Shown here one piece after another: positions 1 through 9,345 of a DNA stretch of 64,000 nt. Each line of letters begins with the position of its first letter. Within the stretch, counting starts at the first letter, position 1. The translations under genes were made by a program, and so were the position numbers. Below the pieces are notes generated by a model. The model was not told the origin of the DNA, searched no databases, and saw nothing but the letters and a program-made list of their open reading frames with translations. The stretch comes from DATFVA01 sp963811905 (GTDB taxonomy: Bacteria > Bacteroidota > Ignavibacteria > Ignavibacteriales > Ignavibacteriaceae): positions 1-64,000 of the forward strand of contig CAWETK010000021.1 of assembly GCA_963811905.1 (NCBI GenBank), in the 5' to 3' direction.

Positions 1-766
1 CATGACCGGAATCCAGATTAACAGAGACTGTTCCGTTTTCATCTTTATAATCTAATTTGTAACCAAGAAATGCCTCCAGTTCATTTAAAACTTTTGATGG
101 ATACCGGACAAAATCTTTATATTGAATATAGAAGTGCTGATTAGTGTTTAATTCTTTCATGGCTTTCAGGCTATAAATGTTATTAACATTCCATTCGAGT
201 ATTCTTTTTAAATCACTATGTTTCACAAAGCCGTAATTTCTTATATCCTGATTTATCAGAGAATTCATTACTCCTCTTGGATCTCTTATGAGATGGATAG
301 GAAATAGTTCAAATTTATCCGAAAGTGAAAGGGCTAACAATCTCCCGGGGATTCTAGACGATTCGACAATAGTGTTTTTCCCGCTGATAGTTGCAATTGA
401 TTCATATAGTTTTTCATTCAGTGTCAAGTATTTCTGTACAAGAGAGTTCGGAGTATGTTTCTGCTTGAATCTTCTTAATTTAGAAAAGTTTTTCAGTTTT
501 TCAAATTGTTCCAATTCTCTGCTAATATCCTTTATGTTGTCTAATGGGACTTCACTTTTATACTTATTTAAAACCTTCGACCAAAACTGACAATTTATAA
601 ATCTGTCATTACAACTACATTCATAATTCTGATTTATGCCTTTTTCCCAGAAGAATCTTAATTCACCAACATAAACAGCTTCATTAGTATTTCCCAGAAT
701 TCTACCCAGAATTGTACCCCCGCTCCTCCCCATACCTGTTAAATATATAATTTTAATTTTCTTCAA
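1..766 (-). CDS. Sulfotransferase family protein (C-terminus cut by window edge)
   Basis: Open minus-strand frame running off the left edge; about 255 residues are visible. The N-terminus has a PAPS-type phosphate loop (GMGRSGGT, about residues 11-18). Further on is HLIRDPRGVMNS, matching the 3'-phosphate-binding RDPR...S signature of sulfotransferases. A cysteine-bearing stretch (CSCNDRFINCQFW) follows the first helix, as in many bacterial sulfotransferase_3-type proteins. No ATG precedes the P-loop except the Met inside it, so I place the start at TTG 766, which has an AAAGGAA ribosome site about 10 nt upstream. Family knowledge: such enzymes move sulfate from PAPS to a carbohydrate or other hydroxyl. 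Next to polysaccharide genes, sulfation of an exopolysaccharide is a reasonable inference. It is the only gene in this left arm without a visible frameshift. Confidence 0.75.
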   Translation of the reverse strand, partial: MKKIKIIYLTGMGRSGGTILGRILGNTNEAVYVGELRFFWEKGINQNYECSCNDRFINCQFWSKVLNKYKSEVPLDNIKDISRELEQFEKLKNFSKLRRFKQKHTPNSLVQKYLTLNEKLYESIATISGKNTIVESSRIPGRLLALSLSDKFELFPIHLIRDPRGVMNSLINQDIRNYGFVKHSDLKRILEWNVNNIYSLKAMKELNTNQHFYIQYKDFVRYPSKVLNELEAFLGYKLDYKDENGTVSVNLDSGH

Positions 767-1020
767 TTTATTTTATTCCTTTATTTAAGGTAAAAAAATT
801 ACGTCTGTCAACAAAAATTTTTTGATTTATAAGATCTTTATCTTAAGATCCTAAGTGAATTAATGATTTTATTATCTCTTTCATTTACAATGAAGTGCGG
901 TACAGTACGATTCTGGCATAATAATTATAGTCGGGCTATTAATAATCAAATACACACAAATATCAGCTCAAAATTATTCCTTGGTCTATAAAGCATTCCG
1001 AGTTAAAAAGATTTAACACG

Positions 1021-2185
1021 TCATTTAATCAGGTTATTTATAACCTTCAGGTATTTTTCCTGCATTAACTGACCCGATATTTTGTTTATATCTTCCAAGG
1101 CTGATTTGACCTGGGTCTCTTGCAAGGATGGATTTTTTGCGAGAAAGATTATTTTTTCAGATACATCATGTACATTATTAGGATCAAAATAACTGATGCT
1201 GCAATCCTTAAAAATAGTCCGTGTAGCTTCCAGCCTGGAAGCACAAATGGGTAAACCGCTTGAAATATATTCGAATGCCTTGGTTGAGAGTGCCAGGTTC
1301 ATATAAGGTGTATCAAGGTAGGGGACAATTCCTATATCCATTTTACTTATAAATTCATTAACCTGTTCATATTTTATTATTCCAGGCAGATAGATATTGT
1401 CTGCAAGATTTAAATTGTTGATCATTTTCCTTAGGTTATTTATATAAAGACTGTTCGCCCCCTCCATATATAAATAACCGGCTGCCAGGCAATTCTTCTA
1501 ATATTTCTGGCATTGCTTTGATTACCATATGCAAGCCAAACCTTTTTGCGATTGTACCATGGTAGAAAATATTGACTTTGTTCTTATGTTCTTTGAATTT
1601 TCTATCCGCATAAAAAGGGAACTTGCTTTGGTCAGCAACATTCAGAATTAGTGACAATTTTTCTTTTGGAACCCCTCTTTTATTTAATACATCTACACAT
1701 TGCTGTGTAACTGTCAGAATATGAGTTGAGAATTTACAGGATAGATATTCGAAAGATCTTAGAAAAGGGTAGGATAAGGTTAAAAAGTAAATTTGACCAT
1801 TTTTCCCTGAATAATTCCAGAGTTAAATCATGTATATCCAGCAGAACTGGAACTCCGAAAATATTCTGAAAAAAAGCTACGAATACAAGATGATCCGGCA
1901 TATTGTGTATTTGTATAAGCGAATATTTGTTTTTAATGGACAGAAATGTAACAAAATAAAGAATGGCTTTTATGAAAAATAAGGTCGAGAATAAGAGATA
2001 ATGAAAGATAGAATTTTTAGGAAATACTTTCATAATACGCTTGACAGTCACACCATTTACAACTTCTGTTTCAGACTGCTCATCTACGCCAAGACAAATC
2101 ACATCCACATTGTAACCTGCCTTACCAACGCGGAAGCCTGTCTCCGTACTCTTGGATCAAGCTTATAATTACTCTGTACAACCAT
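1021..2185 (-). pseudogene. Glycosyltransferase family 4 (GT-B), broken by three frameshifts
   Basis: Three minus-strand reading frames together give one GT4-type glycosyltransferase. The N-terminal part from ATG 2185 has VVQSNYKLDPRVRRQ, a usual GT4 start, and then shifts near 2120-2145 into GKAGYNVDVICLG. A second shift lies near 1800-1815 at GGGAAAAATGG, after LDIHDLTLELFREK. A third lies near 1440-1470 at a GGAGGGGGC run, after RLFIYGGGE. The last frame carries the donor-binding C-terminal domain (IGIVPYLDTPYMNLALSTKAFEYISSGLPI). Rejoined, the protein is about 385 residues, normal for the family. Function: transfer of a nucleotide-sugar-bound hexose during polysaccharide assembly, by family. 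The translation also reads on upstream of ATG 2185, so the start may lie slightly earlier. Three indels, two of them at homopolymers, mean either a real pseudogene or sequencing error. Confidence 0.7.
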
Positions 2186-2262
2186 ACATATTTTATTTGA
2201 ACAAACAGAGGATAATCTCAATATTATGAAACTTTGGTTAATTCTGCACATTAACCTTTCAG

Positions 2263-3143
2263 TTACAACTCATTTGGTAAAATATTCCAGCAGTAATCAT
2301 AATAGTTATCTTTTATATATTGTAAAAATTCCAGGTAATGCGAAACAGGAAACTCCTCATACCCGCTTTTCCTGTCATTAAAGTTAATATAATCAGGGTG
2401 GACATTTAGAAGAGCCATTCCTCCGTTATCGATAATCCAGTCAAGTTTTTTCTTCCATATACTTATATCTTTTTCTTTTAATATAATAAACATGGTGCTG
2501 TCCTGGGGAAGCGTATACGGCATCTCCAGGTATTCCCTGCCATTACTTCCTCTCACTACGAAAGGGAAAATCGTCTCAGCTCCATCAGACTGAGGCTCAA
2601 AAGGATCTGTGTCAAAAGTGGAGAGATCATATGCTATATTAAGGTCAAGAAGCCATTCAAGGTTATGATGCATAGCAGGGGAACGAAAACCCACAGCCCC
2701 CCAGTCTTTCAGATAATTATTGATTTTTTCGGCCCGCTTTAAAAATTCTTTTCTCGAAGAATATAATTTACCGTCATGGTAAAGTCCCTGTACACCGACC
2801 TCGAAGCCATTCTCTTTTAAAGTATTCAGAAGAGAAATTTCAACTTTATAATCTCTTTCAGGTACAAAATTAAAAGAACTTTTAAATCCCATATCTTTTT
2901 CCATCTGCATCAGAGCCTGTACCTTTTCATAACCTTTTTGATGCTCAACATCATGAGTCAGGATCAGTGCAAACCGTTTTTTTTCAGGCCAGCCTTTCCA
3001 TCCAGTTGGTTTTGTTGAAGAGGATTCCAGGATAGGCCAGACTGATTCATACTTTTGGTGAATTTTTTGGCAAGTTAACTTCTTAAAAAGATTTGAAGTT
3101 TCCTTGGGATTAAAGGCTTAATAAAATAGAATAGTCTATACAT
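2263..3143 (-). CDS. Polysaccharide deacetylase-like protein, one frameshift
   Basis: NodB/polysaccharide-deacetylase-like protein of about 290 residues. The core has LILTHDVEHQKGYEKV (the THD motif holding the metal-binding Asp), GFRSPAMHHNLEWL, and LLNVHPDYI near the end, as in exopolysaccharide-locus deacetylases. The N-terminal 22 residues (MYRLFYFIKPLIPRKLQIFLR, ATG at 3143) are in another frame from the rest. The shift lies about 3079-3092, beside an AAAAA/TTTTT run. A shorter reading from an internal Met (2910) would lack the metal motif, so the long version must be the ancestral gene. By family it removes N-acetyl groups from, or otherwise processes, a polysaccharide. It lies 78 nt upstream of the broken glycosyltransferase and 66 nt downstream of the FemAB-like gene, so the three probably share a transcript. 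Confidence 0.72.
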
Positions 3144-3209
3144 GAGATTCAAAATTTATAAATATAATAATTAAATTACAGGTGGTTCTTAATAGAAATC
3201 AGGAGAATA

Positions 3210-4230
3210 TTAGCCTAAATGTCTATAGACTGAATTACCAATTATTTTTAGAAAGGGAATAGGCATTATCCTAAAAATTTTATTATGAAATCCCTTTGAG
3301 GAATCAGGGTTTGGAACAAATTTTTCTTTTCTCATATCATATTTATATGTGAATATTTTTTCTTCTTCAGTTCCCCAGCCTAATTTGAATCGTCTCAACC
3401 CATCATTTTCAGGTTCAGTTTTTCCAAAACTAAATTCTTTAAATCCTTGACTGATTAAATAATTTATTGTCTTCCACATTATAAGATTATTTGGCCGCAA
3501 GTGCAGAAATTTAGTTTCCGATGCACCAAATTTGTACATAGCTTTCTTTCCAAAATGAAAAAAAACTGCTCCCGCAATAACACGGTTATTGTGAAAAGCT
3601 AATGCAATAAATCCGAGATCTTTTAAAATCACGTATTTATAAATATTTTGAAAGAATAAATAAGGCTGCGGAGGTAATCCATGTTTTTTCCTTGTCTTAC
3701 AGTTTAATTCATAGAAATAATCCATAGCTTCGGGTGTTTTTAATAATTCAACTTTTACATTTTCCTTAACTGCCTTTTTGATGTTCCTTTTAGTATTGGA
3801 ACAAAACATAGAAAAGATTTCATCTTTTCCCCGGGTCAGGTCAAGATAATGATGATAGTAAAAAGATGAAGGCGGAATATCGCTGAAGAAATTGTTCCCA
3901 CCTCTGAACTCCATAAATTTCCATCTTTTAGTTCTGGCATACCCGGTTAATTCATTGAAGATTTCGTTAAAGTTAAGATCACTTATAATTTCACAGAAAT
4001 CTGTGAATGGAAGAGAAACCCCTCTTTTACCGGTTAAAAGACTTGGGACTTCCATTAATGGTATGGCTGTTGTTAATCGATTATCAACATCAAAGGACAC
4101 CAGATAATTTGGAAAATAATCATATGTATTGAATTAATACCTGAGTCCAGTTTGAAGTATGGAAAAATGAATACTCAGAATGATCTAAAATCAGATTATT
4201 CCAGTTTTTTTCTTCCAGCGGGTTAATCAT
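3210..4230 (-). CDS. FemAB/GNAT-fold aminoacyltransferase-like protein, one frameshift
   Basis: About 340 residues once rejoined. The visible long frame covers the C-terminal GNAT fold: NTKRNIKKAVKENVKVE, then ELNCKTRKKHGLPPQP, LGFIALAFHNNRVIAGAVFF and MWKTINYLISQGFKEFSFGKT. These are typical of FemAB-related proteins of exopolysaccharide loci (acetyltransferase_6 / XrtA-associated type). The N-terminus (MINPLEEKNWNNLIL...FFHTSNWTQVL, ATG 4230) sits in another frame. One missing base near 4120-4130 restores a continuous TQVLIQ.YDYFPNYLVSFD. A GTG about 36 nt further upstream is another possible start. Such proteins transfer an amino acid or acyl group to a polymer; the substrate here is unknown. 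It is associated by position with the deacetylase and the Wzc/Wza genes. Confidence 0.7.
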
Positions 4231-4309
4231 CTTAATTTTATTTTTATCGTAAAAAAGCAGGCTCACTTCTTTCAAAGAAAATCTTTATTTAAAAGTTTCA
4301 TTTATAAAT

Positions 4310-6804
4310 TTAATTAGTAGTAGTTTCTGCAATTTTACTCGGGGCTTTCCCATTTGATTTATTTTGATCGGAAGATTTTCCATAACCATATCCATAACCA
4401 TATCCGTAACCATACCTGTATCGATAAGACGATTCTTTTATTTCTGCCGCGTTAATAACCAACCCGTGAAGTTTAATATTTGCCTGAGTCATTTCATCTA
4501 TACCCCATTTCACGCCTTCTTTAAATGAATGATTTGGTCTGACCACCAAAATAGCATTCCGGACTGTTTTTCCCAAAATCAGGGTATCAACAACTCTTGT
4601 AACAGGCGGAGTATCCATAATAATATAATCGTAATATGAGATATCAATAACTCTAAATAACGAGAGCATTTTTTCTGAATTCAAAAGTTCACTTGAATCT
4701 TCCCGTGTTCCGCCGGCTGTCAGAATATCAACTCTTCCGATTACATTTGTATGAATAAAGGGTTTTACATCTTTCCCAATAAGATAATCTATTAAACCGG
4801 GAGCTTTTAAAGAGATACCAAACTGATTCGAGAGAGTACCTTTTTTAAATCGCAATCTATTATCAATACTCTTTTCTTTTCCTGAGCTATCGATAAAGCA
4901 AGATTAGAAACTATAGTAGTTTTTCCTGTATTTTCTTCACAGCTCGTTACCATAAAAATCTTTTCTTTTCCTTCAAACTGGAAGAGCAGTTTGGTTTTAA
5001 GCAACCGAAAAGTTTCCTTAAATCCGTCCTGTGTATCCATCAAAGTGACAAACTGGTCCTGCTTATTTTTATGATCATTTATTCTTTCTTTTACGTTTTT
5101 GGGATAATCAGGAATTATTGCAAATACGGGGAAGTCAAAATCATTCTCTATATCATCCAGACTAACAAGTTTTTGATTCTTAAGCTCAGTAATAAATATT
5201 CCCATCATCCCTATGAATAAGCCTGCTAATAATCCCACAAGCATATTTAATCTCTTTTTGGGCGCAATAGGATCAACAGGTTCATGGGCAGGATCAACTA
5301 CAACTATATCCTGAAGCTTGGATAATTCAGCCATACGCATTTCTTCCCGCTTATCCAGAAGCATGGTAAAGATCTTTTCATATACTTCCTTCTGGCGCAT
5401 TAGACTTGCAAGTTTACTCTCCTGACCGGGAAGCCGTTCCATTTTAACTTCATATTTAGACATCATATTCGTGATCTGCAGAAGCTTTTTATCAAGTGAA
5501 TTGATCATAATTTGGTAGGCAGTAAGTGTATTCTGATTATAGGAGGCAAGTTTCTGCTTAACCATTTTTATCTGTTCATCAACTGCCTGAACATCCGGGT
5601 GATTTTCAGTTCTCTTTTGCAGAAGTTCAAGTCTTTTGAGTTCAAGATCAGATAATTGTTTCATCAATGAGCCGAAGGGTGATCCGTTTATATCATCACC
5701 TTTTGGAGTCAGCAGGCCCTGATCAAAATAACCGCTTGACTGCAGCTGTCCTTTCATATCCGAAAGCTTATTCTTATAGTCAGTTAGCTGAAGTTCAGTG
5801 TTCATTTTTTCAGCTTCAAGGTTGCTAAGGAACTTTACAAGCTCCTGCGAACTGGCATCTATTGTCATTATCTGTCCGCTGGATTTAAAGTCACTCAGAT
5901 TTTTTTCGGCTTCTTTTAATTTTTCCTGCATTTCTTCGAGCTGCTTATCAACGAAATCAAATGAATACTTTATTGTCTGTTTTTGCTGTTCAATCCTTGA
6001 GTCTCTGAATTTTTCTGTAATGGTATTTGCTATCAATGCGGCTGCATAAGGAGAATTGTTTTTGACAGATATAGTAAAAACATCGGTTTTTAACTTATGA
6101 TCGACAGTGACAATATTTTTCAACCCTTCCATGGTATTGTAATAATTTGCCACTGTAAAGTAGACTTTGCTTCCGGGGACTGCATTTGGCCAGTATAACA
6201 CCATGTTTAATTTTTTCAGATTGAAAACGCCTGCACTCGTATCAAAAGTTGTGGCAATGAGGCTATCATTTTCAGCATTATAAATTCTGTAGGTTTTATC
6301 TTTTGCAATTTCGATATAATAACGGGAACTTGAGTTAAGATCATTCAGCTTCACTTCCACAAATTGGGGCAAGGATAGGTTATCCGGAGGATTATTAAAA
6401 AAATCAGGATTATAATAATCTACCAATAATTTATTGATATTTATTTTTTTCCCGGAGGGCATTTCGATCCTATCGACTTTTAAAAAAAGACTCAAGTTGT
6501 CGATAACTTTGCTGAAGACACTCCATGTCTTAACTAATTCCAACTCCGTTTCTATTTCATCGGGCGACTGCAAATTCACAATATTCATTAAATCAGTAGG
6601 AGATTTAGTATCCTGGGTTTTATCTTTTTTAAGAACCACCGTAGATTCATAGACAGGTTTAGAAAGAAATGAGTAAGCACCCGCCACCACCAGAGTAATC
6701 AAAACCGATATAATTAATATTGATTTTCTGCGATTGATTATCTGCAGGATCTCGCCCAATGTTTTCTCAGGATGTTTTTCTTTTAATCCATTACGATTTG
6801 TCAT
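4310..6804 (-). CDS. Wzc/CpsD-type polysaccharide co-polymerase with BY-kinase domain, one frameshift
   Basis: Inner-membrane regulator of chain length and export of exopolysaccharide. About 830 residues after rejoining. It has an N-terminal Wzz segment with a membrane helix at about residues 32-52, long periplasmic coiled coils (about 270-480), a second membrane helix (about 515-540), then a cytoplasmic tyrosine kinase. The kinase shows Walker A CEENTGKTT (about 618-626), Walker A' VLIIDCDL (about 645) and Walker B YIIMDTPP in the second frame. The shift lies near 4848-4855 in an AAAAAA run right after DCDL; one more A restores DLKKGTLSNQFG. The tail is a striking alternation of Tyr with Gly/Arg (YRYRYGYGYGYGYGYG), the phosphorylatable tyrosine cluster of this family. 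It is adjacent to the Wza-like gene (46 nt), as usual for Wzx/Wzy-type export systems. Confidence 0.88.
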
Positions 6805-6850
6805 AATTCGTTCTCAATCTTTTCTTACTTAATGTTTCTAATTAATTCAA

Positions 6851-7454
6851 TTAAAATTTTAAAACTAACAATGCAATTGTAATGACTGCAGTGATTACAG
6901 AAATTATTAATGTTACACTCTGAGCACTTGCCCACCAGGTTTTGGGAACAAATATTCTGTCTCCGGATTGTAAGCCTATATCTCCCATAGTACTACCGCT
7001 TTCGATTAAATTTTGTGCATCAAGTGCTATTTCTTTATCATCTCTTATAATATATACATTATCAAGATCTCCATCCCTGGTAATACCGCCTGCGAGGGCA
7101 AAAATACCTGTCATTTTTTCAACATCGGTAACATAATAATACCCGGGAGATTTCACCTCTCCCAGAATATTGATTTTATAAAGAGGCTGAACAGTCAATT
7201 CAGGATTTATATACAGAGAATCATATTTTTCGACTAATCTCACTTTGATTGCAGGATAAGATTTGTTCGCCGTTCGCAATCAACCCTACATAAGGCAATT
7301 GAATATGACCATCCTGCTGAATATAGTAATCACCAGAAATTTGATCAGAAATATTAAAAAAAGCGATCCTTACTCCATCGCCGGGATTTAGGTACTGTGC
7401 CTGTACGACACATGATATAATCATTACCAGAAAAACAATTACTGTAATTTTCAT
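6851..7454 (-). CDS. Wza-like polysaccharide export lipoprotein/SLBB protein, one frameshift
   Basis: Outer-membrane polysaccharide exporter. It has an N-terminal signal sequence (ITVIVFLVMIISCVVQAQ) followed by the Poly_export start (YLNPGDGVRIAF, DGHIQLPYVG). In a second frame come the SLBB domain (INILGEVKSPGYYYV, FALAGGITRDGDLDNVYIIRD), GDRIFVPKTWW and a C-terminal membrane helix (VTLIISVITAVITIALLVLKF). The frame change is near 7262-7282, where a short GCGAAC/GGCGAAC near-duplication sits, suggesting slippage. Rejoined length is about 200 residues, short compared with E. coli Wza but normal for Bacteroidota forms. The ATG at 7454 begins the transcription unit that continues into the Wzc-like gene. 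In the family the protein forms the outer-membrane channel working with Wzc. Confidence 0.82.
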
Positions 7455-7943
7455 TCGTTTTAAAAAACTCCTCGCTCCTTAGTCTTCATTGATTTATAAG
7501 TTAATTTAGAAAATTAAGCTGCTTTCCTCTGTGATTACAGTTAATTGCTAACAGACACAAATCCTTCAAATGAAATATGAAAAGAAAAATAGTTTTAGTA
7601 TAATATCCACCAATCATTTTCAATATATATGCCATCGAAAGTGATTCATTCTTCTTCGAATGCCGGTATCAGATCAAGTCAAAATATTAAAATGAGAATT
7701 AGTCTATAAAAATTCCTAAAATGACGCAACCAATTGAAAAGCCTTGAGGGTGGAAAACCATTTAAAAGGTATGAATATGCACGCCTCAACCAGAAAACTA
7801 ATAGTAAATTTAACAAGCTTTTAGTAAAAAGAAACTAATTTTAATAATAATTTAATTCTATAAATGAGAAATTTTTATAAATTTAGGGTCAAGTTTTATC
7901 CTTATTCTGTAAACAAAAAAGAAAACCCAAAGAGGTCCATTAT
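7455..7943. promoter_or_regulatory. Divergent intergenic region between the two halves of the exopolysaccharide locus
   Basis: 489 nt without a gene, between the minus-strand Wza-like gene and the plus-strand aminotransferase, so it should hold promoters for both directions. I could not place a confident -10/-33 pair. The one clear structured element is at 7744-7789 on the plus strand: a 6-bp stem (TTGAGG/CCTCAA) enclosing a smaller hairpin GTGG-AAAA-CCAT at 7750-7761. It lies about 155 nt before the aminotransferase start, a position suited to a leader RNA. It does not match a riboswitch class I know. The rest is AT-rich, with no open frame of interest. Confidence 0.4.
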
Positions 7944-9074
7944 ATGCAAGTTCCTTTTCTTGATTTGAAAGTTCAATATAAATCTATAAAAAAAGATATA
8001 GATCCCGCAATTCAAAACGTAATTGATAATACTGCCTTCATTCTTGGTAAAGCCGTATCAGAATTTGAGGAGAAATTCGCAAAAGAACACCAGGTGAAAC
8101 ACTGTCTGGGTACAAGCTCCGGGACAGATGCTAACCATATAGCGTTATGGGCATTGGGGATCAAACCCGGGGACGAAATAATTGTACCAGCGAACACTTT
8201 TATCGCTACTGCGTGGGGAGCGACCTTATGCGGAGCTACACCCGTGTTTGCTGATTGTCATCCCGAAAGCTATAATATTGACCCTGATAAAGTAGAGGAT
8301 GCAATAACAGACAAAACCAGGGCGATTGCAGCTGTACATTTGTACGGACAGCCGGCTGATCTAGACCCGCTGAGAGAGATAGCAAAACGTCACAACCTGT
8401 TTTTAGTTGAAGATGCCGCACAGGCTCACCTTGCAGAGTATAAAGGTAATAGAGTCGGAGGCCTTTCCGATGCCTGTTCTTTCAGCTTCTATCCCGGTAA
8501 AAACCTTGGAGCTTTCGGAGAAGGCGGGGCAGTTACTACTAATGATAGTGATATTTTCGACTATATGAAGAAGATACGGGAACATGGCCAGTCTAAAAAG
8601 TATTATCATTCAACTTTCGGACATAATTACAGGATGGAAGGGATCCAGGGTGCTGTTTTAGGAGTGAAGTTAAACTACCTTCCCGGATGGACGGAAGGGA
8701 GGCGTAATGCGGCTGAAAAATACAGGAATTTATTAGGAGATTTTGATAAAATCATTCTGCCGAAAGAAATGCCGTGGGCAAAGCATGTATATCATCTTTA
8801 TGTGATAAGGGTGAAGGCTGAAAACGCAAGCAGTAAAAGTGAAACCAGGGACAATCTACAGAAATTTCTTAATGATCAGGGAATATCTACGGGTCTCCAT
8901 TACCCGGTACCTCTTCATAAACAGGAATGTTTTCGCTCTTTAGGCTACAAACCAGGTGATTTTCCCGTAACAGAAGATCTCGCTGAGACCGGGTTATCTT
9001 TACCTATGTTTCCGGAACTAAGTGATGAGCAGATTAATTATGTTGCCGGAAAAATAAAAGAGTTCTTTACATAA
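7944..9074 (+). CDS. DegT/DnrJ/EryC1/StrS sugar aminotransferase
   Basis: PLP-dependent nucleotide-sugar aminotransferase, 376 residues, full family length. Conserved features in order: VPFLDLKVQYKSI start, SSGTDANHIALWALGI, GDEIIVPANTFIATA, the DAAQAH cofactor Asp, SFYPGKNLGAFGEGGAV with the internal-aldimine Lys at about residue 186, HNYRMEGIQGAVL, and GLHYPVPLHKQ near the C-terminus. An AGAGG ribosome site precedes ATG 7944. Downstream on the same strand are a Gfo/Idh/MocA dehydrogenase and a hexapeptide acetyltransferase. In known pathways (WbpB/WbpE/WbpD) that trio makes a 3-acetamido group on UDP-GlcNAc-derived uronic acid. I infer that it transaminates a 3-keto sugar nucleotide; no 6-dehydrogenase (WbpA) is present in the window, so the exact sugar stays open. 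Confidence 0.9.
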   Translation: MQVPFLDLKVQYKSIKKDIDPAIQNVIDNTAFILGKAVSEFEEKFAKEHQVKHCLGTSSGTDANHIALWALGIKPGDEIIVPANTFIATAWGATLCGATPVFADCHPESYNIDPDKVEDAITDKTRAIAAVHLYGQPADLDPLREIAKRHNLFLVEDAAQAHLAEYKGNRVGGLSDACSFSFYPGKNLGAFGEGGAVTTNDSDIFDYMKKIREHGQSKKYYHSTFGHNYRMEGIQGAVLGVKLNYLPGWTEGRRNAAEKYRNLLGDFDKIILPKEMPWAKHVYHLYVIRVKAENASSKSETRDNLQKFLNDQGISTGLHYPVPLHKQECFRSLGYKPGDFPVTEDLAETGLSLPMFPELSDEQINYVAGKIKEFFT

Positions 9075-9288
9075 AGTAATATTTTAGATATATTCTATAA
9101 GTCATTAATTCTGCTGAGGGAACTACCGGGTTTCTGTCCCCAAATGTGATTTATTTATACTAAAATAGTCTCTATTGTTGAAAATCATTAATTCCTGTGT
9201 CTCAATATATTATGTTATTTCTCAAATATATCTCATTTTGAAATGAATAAGTCTATTGTTATTAAGTATTTAAGCACTATCATCAAAT

Positions 9289-9331
9289 AAGTTGGTGGCA
9301 CACTATTGGGATGGTATCTTTTTACCAACTT
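9289..9331 (+). promoter_or_regulatory. Stem-loop just upstream of the sugar-phosphate transferase ribosome site
   Basis: An 8-bp perfect inverted repeat, AAGTTGGT (9289-9296) and ACCAACTT (9324-9331), encloses a 27-nt loop. It ends 3 nt before the GAGGG ribosome site (9334-9338) of the TTG-initiated gene at 9346. The sequence after it has no T-run suited to termination, so a leader structure affecting translation is more likely than a terminator. No protein binding site is recognised. Confidence 0.4.
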
Positions 9332-9345
9332 TTGAGGGAAATTAA

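Noticed and set aside
9294..9315. Sigma-54 promoter (TGGCAC-like) before the sugar transferase
   Set aside because: TGGCAC is present, but the spacing to the TTG that follows is one base short and the GC of the -12 element is missing; the bases are better explained by the stem-loop.
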